This document shows, piece after piece, positions 1-9,200 of a DNA stretch of 39,648 bases. Origin of the DNA: a candidate division WOR-1 bacterium RIFOXYB2_FULL_42_35 (lineage in GTDB: Bacteria > Margulisbacteria > WOR-1 > O2-12-FULL-45-9); NCBI GenBank assembly GCA_001771545.1, contig MEUC01000033.1, positions 1-39,648 of the forward strand. The letters are read 5' to 3'. The notes beneath the pieces are model-generated. The model ran no database searches. It saw nothing but the letters and a program-made list of their open reading frames with translations, and had not been told where the DNA came from. The first letter of the stretch is position 1; each line of letters starts with the position of its first letter. The translations under genes were made by a program, and so were the position numbers.

Positions 1-17
1 ACCTCTTGTTTGGCCAT
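1..17 (-). CDS. Start of a probable IS transposase (partial, runs off the window)
   Basis: Only five codons are visible (M-A-K-Q-E), starting with ATG at 17 on the minus strand and running off the left edge. A GGAG ribosome binding site lies at 29-32, eleven bases upstream. The start sits just inside a repeat-rich terminus at 44-93 that looks like an insertion sequence end, so a transposase/integrase ORF is the natural expectation. Nothing in the five residues alone identifies the family. Confidence 0.35.
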
Positions 18-93
18 TATTTGTCACACTCCTTTTTAAGAAATGTAACATTTCTACTTTGGCCATGTGTAACATTACTACTTTGGTGCTACA
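1..93 (-). mobile_element. Terminus of an insertion sequence
   Basis: Two 19-nt direct repeats (44-62 and 68-86, differing at one base) lie 24 bp apart just outside a minus-strand ribosome binding site and ATG. On the minus strand the presumed end begins TGTAGCACCAAAGTAG at about 93. Repeated sequence motifs near the tip, followed closely by a transposase start, are typical of IS21- and IS481/ISNCY-type elements. The exact boundary and family are inferred, because the rest of the element lies outside the window. Confidence 0.45.
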
Positions 94-108
94 TGACCCA
101 AAATACTG

Positions 109-137
109 TTGACAAATAATGGCCTATTTGCTAAGAT
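109..137 (+). promoter_or_regulatory. Consensus sigma-70 promoter upstream of the zinc/HTH-glnA reading frame
   Basis: TTGACA (109-114), a 17-bp spacer and TAAGAT (132-137) form a near-perfect housekeeping promoter. The ATG at 144 is 6 bases past the -10 box, so the transcript probably starts at or beside the start codon. Bases 110-124 are also the right arm of a perfect 15-bp inverted repeat whose left arm is 12-26. Confidence 0.7.
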
Positions 138-143
138 TTCCCC

Positions 144-518
144 ATGTCGAGCCAAAGTTTTTGCCCTAATCCTAATTGTCCTCTCTATCGTGTAGCCAAT
201 AGCGGCAATATCGTCAAATTTGGTTCTTACCTCACCAAACAAGGCGAACAAAATCGTTTTAAGTGTTCTAGTTGTGGCGAGACATTTTCTGAGCGAGCCC
301 TGACGAATCTTTATGGCCTTCATGCCGATCAAAAACTGGTTGATCAAGTAATTAATAAAATAAAGGAGGGTGTGTCACTACGGCAGATCAGTCGTGAGTT
401 TAATTTGAAGTTAGATACGGTTCGTTATTGGCGAGATCGGTTCCTGAAACAGGGATCCATTGGAACAAAGCAGGGGAGTAAATATAATCGGTCGATATTA
501 AAAAGGAGGCAAAGTACC
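144..518 (+). pseudogene. Transposase-like zinc-finger/HTH segment in frame with glnA
   Basis: About 125 codons lead without a stop into the glutamine synthetase reading frame. Residues 7-12 (CPNPNC) and 41-44 (CSSC) form a likely four-cysteine zinc site, followed by FSER. Residues about 68-100 (VINKIKEGVSLRQISREFNL...) look like a helix-turn-helix. This layout is typical of the N-terminal DNA-binding part of IS1/InsA-like and related transposases; no catalytic DDE domain follows. It has its own promoter at 109-137 and an ATG at 144 with no Shine-Dalgarno. It is most likely a truncated transposase remnant that now donates its promoter to glnA. A 572-residue fusion with glutamine synthetase is also possible, because the frame is open throughout. 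Confidence 0.55.
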
Positions 519-1862
519 ATGGCATTAGATTCAACCAGCAAAGATGTTTTAGAAAGGGCGCGGGCAGACGGTATCAAATTTATCTTGCTTCAATTCACGG
601 ACATTATGGGGATGATGAAGTGTGTCACCGTGCCAATTGAGCGTCTGTCCGATGTTTTAGAAAAAGGGATCTGGTTTGATGGTTCCTCTGTTCAAGGATT
701 TGCCAGAATTTGTGAATCAGATATGATTTTAAAGCCTGATCCATTAACTTATCAGGTTATTCCTTGGAAGGTTGAAGATCGTCGCTCAGCTCGCTTTATC
801 TGTGATGTTTATACCCCAGAAGGCAAGCCTTTTGAGGGGGATCCTCGTTCAATCTTGAAAAAAGTTTTGGCTGAAGCAGGGAAGCTGGGTTATGAATTTA
901 AGACAGGGCCAGAGGTTGAATTTTATTTATTTAAGCGGGAAGAGGGGAAGCCTACCACAGTCCCTCATGATATTGGGGGCTATTTTGATTATCCAGCTCG
1001 TGATCTAGCCTCAGAAGTCCGTGAGGATATTATTTTTGCCTTAGAAGCGATGGGGATGATCTCTGACATGTCTCACCACGAAGTTGGGCCAGGTCAGCAC
1101 GAGATTGATGTGCGCTATTCTAATGCCTTGTCCTCAGCAGATAACACTTTAACATTAAAATACGTTATCAAATCAATTGCAGCCCAACATGGCCTTTATG
1201 CTTCTTTTATGCCCAAGCCTTTATATGGCGAAGCTGGTTCAGGTATGCATGTGCATCAGTCGTTGTTTGATAAGAAAGGCAAGAACCTTTTCTTTGATGC
1301 TAAGGATAAATATAAATTGTCCGATATTGCCTATAGTTATTTGGCTGGTCAACTTAAGCATGCTAAGGCATTGTGCGCAATTGTTGCGCCGACAATCAAT
1401 TCTTACAAGCGCCTGGTTTCTGGTTATGAGGCGCCGGTTTATATCTGCTGGGGACAAGTTAACCGTTCAGCCCTAATCAGAATCCCTCGCTATTCGCCTG
1501 GCAGGGAACAATCTACCAGAATAGAATTACGCTGTCCCGATCCGTCAGCCAATCCTTACTTAGCTTTTGCGGCTATGTTAAAAACTGGTTTGGACGGAGT
1601 TAAAAAAGGTCTCAAGCCACCTAAGCCTGTTGAGGAAGATGTTTATCAGCTTAAGTCTAATGAATTGCAGGAAAAGCATATTGATATGTTGCCGTTTTCG
1701 ATTAAGCGGGCAATTGAGGAATTAAAAGGCGATAAAGTAATTCTAGATGCATTGGGCCAGCACACTTTTGATCGTTTTTACGAAGCTAAATTAGCTGAGT
1801 TTGATGAGTATAGGATGCAGATTACTCCGTGGGAATTGGATAAATATTTAGAAGCGCTCTAA
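519..1862 (+). CDS. glnA: Glutamine synthetase, type I (first copy)
   Basis: ATP-dependent condensation of glutamate and ammonia to glutamine in the cytoplasm. The 447-residue product has the GSI landmarks: FDGSS at 53-57, GPEVEFYLF at 130-138, the HHEVGPGQHEID metal-binding segment at 186-197, GSGMHVHQSL near 240-249, NRSALIRIP at 315-323 and RIELRCPDPSANPYL at 334-348. The length and the lack of a large insertion fit the GSI-alpha group, and the region around 375 (VYQL) does not form a clear adenylylation site. I chose the start at 519 because AAAGGAGG lies just upstream at 502-509 and family members begin here. The frame stays open back to 144, so a longer product cannot be excluded. A bidirectional terminator separates it from convergent gdhA. 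Confidence 0.95.
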   Translation: MALDSTSKDVLERARADGIKFILLQFTDIMGMMKCVTVPIERLSDVLEKGIWFDGSSVQGFARICESDMILKPDPLTYQVIPWKVEDRRSARFICDVYTPEGKPFEGDPRSILKKVLAEAGKLGYEFKTGPEVEFYLFKREEGKPTTVPHDIGGYFDYPARDLASEVREDIIFALEAMGMISDMSHHEVGPGQHEIDVRYSNALSSADNTLTLKYVIKSIAAQHGLYASFMPKPLYGEAGSGMHVHQSLFDKKGKNLFFDAKDKYKLSDIAYSYLAGQLKHAKALCAIVAPTINSYKRLVSGYEAPVYICWGQVNRSALIRIPRYSPGREQSTRIELRCPDPSANPYLAFAAMLKTGLDGVKKGLKPPKPVEEDVYQLKSNELQEKHIDMLPFSIKRAIEELKGDKVILDALGQHTFDRFYEAKLAEFDEYRMQITPWELDKYLEAL

Positions 1863-1868
1863 TTCACC

Positions 1869-1888
1869 CCTGCCTGCCGGCAGGCAGG
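1869..1888. repeat. 20-bp perfect palindrome, dispersed mini-repeat
   Basis: CCTGCCTGCCGGCAGGCAGG is its own reverse complement. The identical 20-mer occurs inside the second clpC at 32074-32093, and one further base on the left and two on the right also match. It lies six bases after the glnA stop codon. Confidence 0.85.
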
Positions 1889-1934
1889 CCCATCTACGTA
1901 AAACACGCCTCCCCTCTCTAGAGGGGGTAAAAGA

Positions 1935-1965
1935 AAGAGCCCCCTGACGTTATGTCAGAGGGCTC
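1935..1965. terminator. Bidirectional intrinsic terminator between glnA and gdhA
   Basis: A 13-bp stem with one mismatch (AGAGCCCCCTGAC, loop GTTAT, GTCAGAGGGCTCT) is followed on the plus strand by TTCTTGGTTTT. On the minus strand it is followed by TTCTTTTA. It lies between two convergent genes and can serve both. A small CCCCTC/GAGGGG hairpin sits just before it at 1911-1926. Confidence 0.8.
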
Positions 1966-2000
1966 TTCTTGGTTTTGCCCACTTATGAAAAGCAGGTTGC

Positions 2001-3332
<1,332 letters not shown>

Positions 3333-3423
3333 TTAGTATCTCCTTTGATATTATTGACTCGCGAATGATGTTGAAGATTCACCCCCTTCTACTCATATAT
3401 TTCACATTTTCAAGACAAAAGAT

Positions 3424-3453
3424 AGTATACGGCAATGCGTTGCCGTATGTCAA
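3424..3453 (-). promoter_or_regulatory. gdhA promoter with embedded operator palindrome
   Basis: On the minus strand TTGACA (3453-3448), an 18-bp spacer and TATACT (3429-3424) form a strong sigma-70 promoter. The perfect palindrome ATACGGCAA-N4-TTGCCGTAT at 3427-3448 fills the spacer and overlaps both boxes. A protein bound there would block polymerase. The divergent nrpR gene next door is the obvious candidate regulator, but binding is inferred. Confidence 0.75.
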
Positions 3454-3466
3454 GTATTAATCAATG

Positions 3467-3602
3467 TCAAAGCTCAAAATACCAAATCCAAAACAAATCA
3501 CAAGTTTCAATCACCAAATCCCAGACAGTTTTGTTTTTTTGAGGTTTTTCCTTTGATCTTTGAGTTTGTTTTGTGCTTTGATCTTTGGATTTTGATCTTT
3601 AG
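3467..3602. repeat. AT-rich imperfect inverted repeat, dispersed family
   Basis: The left arm is built of CAAAGCTCAAAA/CCAAATCCAAAA words and the right arm of TTTGATCTTTG/TTTGGATTTTGATC words. The 17-mer CTTTGATCTTTGGATTT (3576-3592) recurs exactly inside leuS at 29992-30008. Similar words occur in radA and after pyrC. Its right edge contributes the -35 region of nrpR. Confidence 0.6.
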
Positions 3603-3614
3603 ATGGGGTATAAT
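3585..3614 (+). promoter_or_regulatory. nrpR promoter, probably leaderless
   Basis: TATAAT at 3609-3614 is perfect and lies 8 bases before the ATG at 3623. TTGGAT at 3585-3590 (18-bp spacer) is a plausible -35 box. No Shine-Dalgarno precedes the ATG. Confidence 0.6.
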
Positions 3615-3622
3615 TAATTTGT

Positions 3623-4600
3623 ATGGTAGAACGTAAAATTAACACAATCTTAAAGATTATTTCCCAATCAAAAGAGCCAATTGGTTCCAAGGATATTGCT
3701 GATCGTCTCAAAGACTTTGGTATTGATTTATCAGAGCGAACTGTCAGGCATCACATGAAGGCCTTGGATGAAAAAGGTTTAACTCAGGGGAAATGGAAAG
3801 AGGGTCGGGTAATCACAGAAAAGGGTGTTGAGGAACTTCACGATGCCTTAGTTTCTGACAAAGTTGGCTTTATCTCTGCTCGCATTGAAACGATGTCTTA
3901 TAAGATGGACTTCGATTTAGATACAAAGCAGGGCAAGGTCATTCTTAATATCGGTTTTTTACCGGTGAATAAATTTGTGATGGCTAAGCAAATTATGGCT
4001 GAAGTTTATGATCATGAAGAAACCATCCCTAATTTAGTTGCCCTAGCCAAAGAAGGGCAAAGCTTGGGTGGGGTTGAAGTTCCTGCCGGCAAAGTGGCCT
4101 TTGGCACGCTGTGCAGTATTAATTTGAATGCGGTTTTAATTAAATCCGGGATTCCTGTTGAGTCAAAGTTTGGCGGGGTTTTGCAGATTGAAGATTATAA
4201 GCCGTTAAGATTTACAGATCTAATTAGCTATGATGGTACGACGCTTGACCCGGTAGAAATTTTTATCAAAAGTAAAATGACCAATGTTCGTGGGGTAATT
4301 TCCTCTGGTTCCGGTCGGCTAATGGCTGGGTTTCGTGAGATTCCGGCGATTGCTGTTGGCAAGGCCGAACAGCTACTTGAAAAAGCCCAGGAATTAAGGC
4401 TAGGCACTGCTTGGCTGATTGGCAAACCTGGGCAATCTTTACTTGGGGTTCCTGTTGGGCCAGAACGGGTTGGTTTGGTTTTCTTGGCCGGGCTTAATCC
4501 GATTGCTGCCTTGGAAGAAGCTGGTATTGAAACCCAATGTAAGGCTTTAACTGCTTTGGTTGATTACCAGGACTTGAAAAGTTTCTGGGATGTTAATTAA
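3623..4600 (+). CDS. nrpR: NrpR-family nitrogen regulator (winged helix plus DUF128/NRD domain)
   Basis: Transcriptional regulator of the family first known as the archaeal repressor of nitrogen assimilation genes, where 2-oxoglutarate relieves repression. Residues 1 to about 68 form a winged-helix domain (SKDIADRLKDFGIDLSERTVRHHMKALDEKGL). Residues about 78-320 form one NRD/DUF128 domain, with segments such as GFISARIETMSYKMDFDLDTKQG and GVISSGSGRLMAGFREIPA. At 325 residues it carries a single NRD, unlike the two-NRD protein of some methanogens. It is divergent from gdhA and is followed by glnA and gltBD, all expected targets. The gdhA promoter palindrome is the best operator candidate. The start is supported by the perfect -10 box just upstream. 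Confidence 0.85.
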   Translation: MVERKINTILKIISQSKEPIGSKDIADRLKDFGIDLSERTVRHHMKALDEKGLTQGKWKEGRVITEKGVEELHDALVSDKVGFISARIETMSYKMDFDLDTKQGKVILNIGFLPVNKFVMAKQIMAEVYDHEETIPNLVALAKEGQSLGGVEVPAGKVAFGTLCSINLNAVLIKSGIPVESKFGGVLQIEDYKPLRFTDLISYDGTTLDPVEIFIKSKMTNVRGVISSGSGRLMAGFREIPAIAVGKAEQLLEKAQELRLGTAWLIGKPGQSLLGVPVGPERVGLVFLAGLNPIAALEEAGIETQCKALTALVDYQDLKSFWDVN

Positions 4601-4610
4601 GACCACTGGC

Positions 4611-4668
4611 CGATTTTGTTGTGCCTACGCAGCGGCTAATAATTTGTGACGATTAGCTGACAAAATCG
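4611..4668 (+). other. Possible structured RNA or terminator after nrpR
   Basis: The 9-bp outer stem CGATTTTGT (4611-4619)/ACAAAATCG (4660-4668) encloses a 6-bp stem GCTAAT (4635-4640)/ATTAGC (4652-4657) and a small TGC-CTAC-GCA hairpin, giving a three-way junction. No strong T tract follows, so a simple intrinsic terminator is doubtful. It does not fit a tRNA. Confidence 0.3.
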
Positions 4669-4729
4669 TCATTTTCTACTGTGCAATCTACAAAAATGTA
4701 TAAAAAGACCTATTCCCCCCCCATTTACC

Positions 4730-4746
4730 CTGGTAATAAAATTGCT
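4730..4746 (+). promoter_or_regulatory. Sigma-54 (-24/-12) promoter of the second glnA
   Basis: CTGGTAATAAAATTGCT carries GG at 4732-4733 and GC at 4744-4745 with exactly ten bases between, and TTGCT matches the -12 element of the YTGGCACG-N4-TTGCW consensus. A second copy with one change over 21 nt lies at 23181-23201, upstream of the PilP-like gene. Sigma-54 control of glnA is well known in other bacteria. The predicted start is near 4757. Confidence 0.6.
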
Positions 4747-4758
4747 ACTAAAAAAACA

Positions 4759-4818
4759 AGTAATGCGGAATGTGTAATGTGATTATTCTCATTACACATT
4801 ACTTTAATTCGCATTACT
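4759..4818 (+). repeat. Long hairpin in the leader of the second glnA
   Basis: AGTAATGCG plus AATGTGTAATG on the left pair with CATTACACATT plus CGCATTACT on the right, around the ten-base loop TGATTATTCT. A few bases are unpaired on the right arm. It ends just before the AAAGGAGG ribosome binding site. The GTAATGCG/GTAAAGCG words resemble the inverted repeat at 23085-23160, so it may belong to a repeat family. Confidence 0.6.
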
Positions 4819-4838
4819 AAATAAAAGGAGGAGTCGAG

Positions 4839-6164
4839 ATGCCAAGTAAAGAAGAGATACTGAAGCAGGTCCAGGATAATGATGTTGAGTTTATCAGGTT
4901 GTGGTTTACGGATATCAACGGGATTCTCAAGAGCTTTTCAATAGGCCGGGAAGAGTTAAAGCATGCCCTAGAAGATGGCATGGGATTTGATGGATCTTCC
5001 ATCACAGGTTTCCAAGACATTGAAGAATCGGATATGATTGCGATGCCCGATCCAAATACATTTGCTATCTTGCCTTGGCGGCCACAAGAAAAGGCTGTCG
5101 CCAGAATGATTTGTGACATCAAGCAACCAGGAGGTAAGCCATACGAAGGAGATCCAAGATATATTCTTAAAAGACAATTGGCTAAAATGGCCAAGTTGGG
5201 CTATGATCATTTCTATGTTGGGCCAGAATTGGAATATTTCTATTTTAAAGATTCTAAGGGGACAGAAACTCTTGATGAAGGCGGTTATTTTGACTTAACC
5301 CCACTAGATATGGCTTCCAACCTAAGACGGGACACTATTTTTGCTATGAAGAAACTGGGCATTAATATTGAATACTCCCACCACGAAGTAGCACCATCAC
5401 AGCATGAAATTGATATGCGTTATGATGATGGTCTAAAAATGGCTGACGATATGGTCACTTATCGTTTAACGGTTAAAGAAATTGCTTCTGCCAATGGTGT
5501 TTATGCTACTTTTATGCCAAAACCAATATTTGGTCAAAACGGCTCTGGTATGCACGTTCACCAATCATTATTTAAGGGAAAGTCTAATACCTTTTTTGAC
5601 AAGACAGATAAGTATCACTTATCAAAAGTTGGCAAATCATACATTGCTGGAATTTTAAAGCATGCTCCAGAAATAGTTTCTATTTTAGCACCATGGGTAA
5701 ATTCTTATAAACGTTTGGTGCCAGGCTACGAGGCCCCTGTTTATATTGCTTGGTCAAGACGTAACCGTTCTGCTTTGGTTCGTGTGCCAATGTATGCCCC
5801 AGGCAAAGAGACAGCCACCAGAATGGAATTGCGTTGCCCAGACCCATCAGGCAATCCTTATCTACAGCTAGCAGTTATGTTGGCTGCTGGTTTGAAAGGG
5901 ATTGAAGAAGAGTATAAGCTGCAAGAGCCAATGGAGCTTAACCTATATCATCTAACTGATGAGGAAAGAGAAGAGCGTGGGATCAAGTCACTCCCTTCAA
6001 GTTTAGGGGAAGCCATCGGTTTGGCTAGCAAGAGTGAGTTGCTGCGCGATACCTTGGGGGACCATACCTTCAAGCGTTTTATTGATCTGAAGAAGAAAGA
6101 ATGGGATGAATTCCGTATCCAAGTTACAGAATACGAAATCAAAAAGTATCTACCGATTCTATAA
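4839..6164 (+). CDS. glnA: Glutamine synthetase, type I (second copy)
   Basis: A second 441-residue glutamine synthetase, clearly paralogous to the one at 519-1862 and sharing its length and motifs. FDGSS lies at 50-54, followed by GPELEYFYF, HHEVAPSQHEID, GSGMHVHQSLF, NRSALVRVP and RMELRCPDPSGNPYL. Near 367-372 it reads NLYHLT, close to the NLYDLP adenylylation motif of enteric enzymes, but the overall length and the following sequence fit the non-adenylylated GSI-alpha group. The start is backed by AAAGGAGG at 4824-4831. A sigma-54-type promoter and a leader hairpin lie upstream, and gltBD follow on the same strand. It is therefore likely to be the nitrogen-starvation copy working with glutamate synthase. 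Confidence 0.95.
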   Translation: MPSKEEILKQVQDNDVEFIRLWFTDINGILKSFSIGREELKHALEDGMGFDGSSITGFQDIEESDMIAMPDPNTFAILPWRPQEKAVARMICDIKQPGGKPYEGDPRYILKRQLAKMAKLGYDHFYVGPELEYFYFKDSKGTETLDEGGYFDLTPLDMASNLRRDTIFAMKKLGINIEYSHHEVAPSQHEIDMRYDDGLKMADDMVTYRLTVKEIASANGVYATFMPKPIFGQNGSGMHVHQSLFKGKSNTFFDKTDKYHLSKVGKSYIAGILKHAPEIVSILAPWVNSYKRLVPGYEAPVYIAWSRRNRSALVRVPMYAPGKETATRMELRCPDPSGNPYLQLAVMLAAGLKGIEEEYKLQEPMELNLYHLTDEEREERGIKSLPSSLGEAIGLASKSELLRDTLGDHTFKRFIDLKKKEWDEFRIQVTEYEIKKYLPIL

Positions 6165-6170
6165 AATAAA

Positions 6171-6251
6171 CGGGCGTTGCCTTTTTGGCTCGACACCTTT
6201 GGGCGCGCCCGATTTTCTCAAAATAAAGGGGTCGGTCATAAAAAGGTGTCG
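6171..6251 (+). promoter_or_regulatory. Structured leader of gltB with the ribosome binding site in a stem
   Basis: Two possible pairings exist. CGGGCG (6171-6176) can pair with CGCCCG (6206-6211), followed by ATTTTCT, a terminator-like form. CGACACCTTT (6191-6200) can pair perfectly with AAAGGTGTCG (6242-6251), which contains the only ribosome binding site of gltB, two bases before the ATG. The perfect palindrome GGGCGCGCCC (6201-6210) sits between. No known riboswitch class is recognised. Confidence 0.45.
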
Positions 6252-6253
6252 TT

Positions 6254-9200
6254 ATGATGGGATATGAAAAATATAAAGAGCAGGGACTATATAGTCCCAA
6301 CTTTGAGCATGATAGCTGTGGGGTTGGGTTTGTCGTCAATATTAAAGGACAAAAGTCCCACTCAATTGTCGAACAAGGCCTAACAGTTCTAAAACGCTTG
6401 GCCCATCGCGGTGCGGTTGGCGCTGATCCAGATACTGGTGATGGCGCTGGCATTTTAATCCAGATTCCCCATGATTTTTATGCTAAAGTCTTTGCAAAAT
6501 TACCTCGAGCGGGATCTTATGGCACCGGTTTAGTTTTTCTCCCCCAAAATAAAAGATTGCGCAGTATTTGCAAAGTTGTTTTTGCCAAAGTGGTGGAAGA
6601 AGAGGGGCAGGTTTTTCTAGGCTGGAGAAAGGTTCCTGTTGATAAAGAGGCAATTGGTAAAACCGCTCAAGACTCACAACCGGTTATTGAACAAGCCTTT
6701 ATTGCTAAGGGTAAAAAAGTTAACTCGCAACTTGAGTTTGAACGTCGGCTATATGCAATTCGTCGCAAGATCGAAAAAGAGGTTAAAACTACTGATCTTT
6801 ATACCTTAAGCCTCTCTTCTCGTACTATTATATATAAAGGTTTGTTGATGCCGGATCAGGTTGAAAGATTCTTCCCTGATCTTAAAGATCCGGCCATAGC
6901 AAGTTCAATTGCCTTAGTGCATTCCCGTTATAGCACTAACACTTTTCCCACTTGGGATTTGGCCCAACCATTTCGTTTTCTAGCGCACAATGGTGAGATC
7001 AATACTTTGCGGGGTAATGTTAACTGGATGCGGGCTAGGGGGATAGATGTGATTGTGCCGGGTGGCAGTGACTCTGCCGCTTTGGATAATGTTTTTGAAT
7101 TATTAGTTCTTTCTGGCCGCTCTCTACCACATGCCATGATGATGTTGATCCCCGCAGCTTGGGAACATAATAATTTAATGAACAAAGAGGTGCGGGATTT
7201 TTATAAATACCATGCCTGCTTTATGGAACCCTGGGATGGACCGGCGGCGATCGCTTTTACTGATGGAAAACACGTTGGCGCAGTGCTTGATCGCAATGGG
7301 TTGCGACCAGCTAGATATATTGTTACCAAAGATGACACAGTGGTTATGTCCTCCGAGGTTGGCGTTATGGATACGAAACCAGAAAACATTAAAACATCTG
7401 GTCGTCTTGAGCCAGGCAAAATGTTCTACATTGACACAGAAACAAGTCGTATCGTTGAAGATCAAGAAATAAAAGAAGAGATATATAGTCGGCGTTTTTA
7501 TGGACAATGGCTCAAAGAAAATCTAATTAATCTGACTGATTTGCCCAAGATAGGGAGTCAGGAAAAAGAACAGACAGATCTTTTAACCCGCTTAAAAGCT
7601 TTTGGTTACACTCGGGAAGATTTTCGTACCATTATTAAACCGATGGCCGAGAAGGGCAAAGAGCCGGTCGGCTCAATGGGGAATGATACTCCGCATGCTG
7701 TTTTGTCAAATCAACCGCAGCTCTTATATAATTATTTTCGGCAGCTCTTTGCTCAGGTGACTAATCCAGCCATTGATCCGATTAGGGAAGGGTTGGTGAT
7801 GAGTCTCGCCAGTTATGTGGGACCACAGCAGGATGTTTTGAAAGAGACCCCCGAGCATTGCCACAAGTTATTTGTTAAAGAACCAATTCTCAACAATGAA
7901 GACTTAGAAAGGATTCGGGCAATTCAAAGGGATGGTTTTCGCAGTAAAACTATTTCCTTGCTTTACACCTCTCATTTAGCTAAATCTTTGGAGCGGATCT
8001 GTCGTGAAGCAGAGCAAGCCATCAATGAGGGGTATACCTACCTAATTTTGAGTGATCGTGGCATCAGCGAAAAACAGCGAGCCATGCCAGCTTTGTTGGC
8101 TGTGGGGGGCATTCATCATTATTTGATCAGACAAGCATTAAGAACTAAAGTCGGTCTTATTATAGAGAGCGCTGAACCGAGAGAAGTGCATCATTTTGCT
8201 TTGCTCTTTGCCTATGGTGTTGACTTGATTAATCCCTATTTGGCTTACGAAGCCATTGAGTTGTTGGCAGAGCGGGGCGATTTAGTTTTAGACAGTAAAA
8301 CGGCAATAAATAATTATCGTCAAGCCATTGAAAAAGGGTTGAAGAAAATTTTGTCTAAAATGGGCATCTCTACTCTAAATAGTTATCGTGGCGCGCAGAT
8401 TTTTGAAGTTCTAGGTTTGGGGGATGAGGTTATCGAGCGTTGTTTTGAGGGGACTCCTTCACGAATTGGGGGAGCAGATTTTAAAATTTTAGCAAAAGAG
8501 AACAAGTTAAGACATCTACAGGCTTTTTCTAACCAGCAGCCCCTTCTGGCTAGTGGTGGTGTTTATCAATGGCGGAGAGATGGGGAATTTCATCTTTGGA
8601 ATCCAGAAACTATTGCCGCAATTCAAGATGCAGCTAAAAATAATGACTTTGCCCGCTTCAAAGAGTTTTCAAAACTAATCAATGACCAAAGCAAGAATCC
8701 GACAACTTTACGCAGTTTGTTAAAATTCAAGCCGCAACCGAAACCCATAACGATAACAGAAGTTGAACCTGTTGAAAATATCCTCAAGCGCTTTGTCACC
8801 GGAGCGATGAGTTTTGGTTCAATCTCTGGGCCTGCTCATGAAACGATTGCTAAAGCCATGAACATGATTGGCGGAAAATCAAACACAGGTGAAGGGGGAG
8901 AAGATCCCGGTCGTTTTCTTGATGATCGCCGCAGTGCTGTCAAACAAGTTGCCTCCGGTCGTTTTGGTGTAACTACTAACTATTTGGTTAATGCGGATGA
9001 GATTCAAATAAAAATTTCTCAAGGTGCCAAGCCTGGCGAAGGGGGTCAGCTGCCGGGTCATAAAGTTAGTGAGATAATTGCTAAGACAAGATATACCACG
9101 CCAGGGGTGACTTTGATTTCCCCACCACCACATCATGATATTTATTCCATTGAAGATTTAGCCCAATTAATCTTTGATCTGAAGAACGCTAATCCCAGAG

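Noticed and set aside
78..347. 89-codon minus-strand reading frame over the zinc/HTH segment
   Set aside because: Antisense to a convincing reading frame with its own promoter. The product has no recognisable domain and no ribosome binding site.
3511..3711. Minus-strand reading frame between gdhA and nrpR
   Set aside because: Lies in the AT-rich repeat and the start of nrpR. The Lys/Asn/Gln-rich product is what the repeat gives in that frame.
4611..4668. tRNA-like cloverleaf
   Set aside because: There is no anticodon arm of seven loop bases, no T-loop GTTCGA motif and no CCA end. No tRNA or rRNA gene was found in the window.
4601..4838. Glutamine riboswitch (glnA or downstream-peptide motif) upstream of the second glutamine synthetase
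   Set aside because: The conserved core bases of those RNAs are not present. The visible hairpins are simple inverted repeats.
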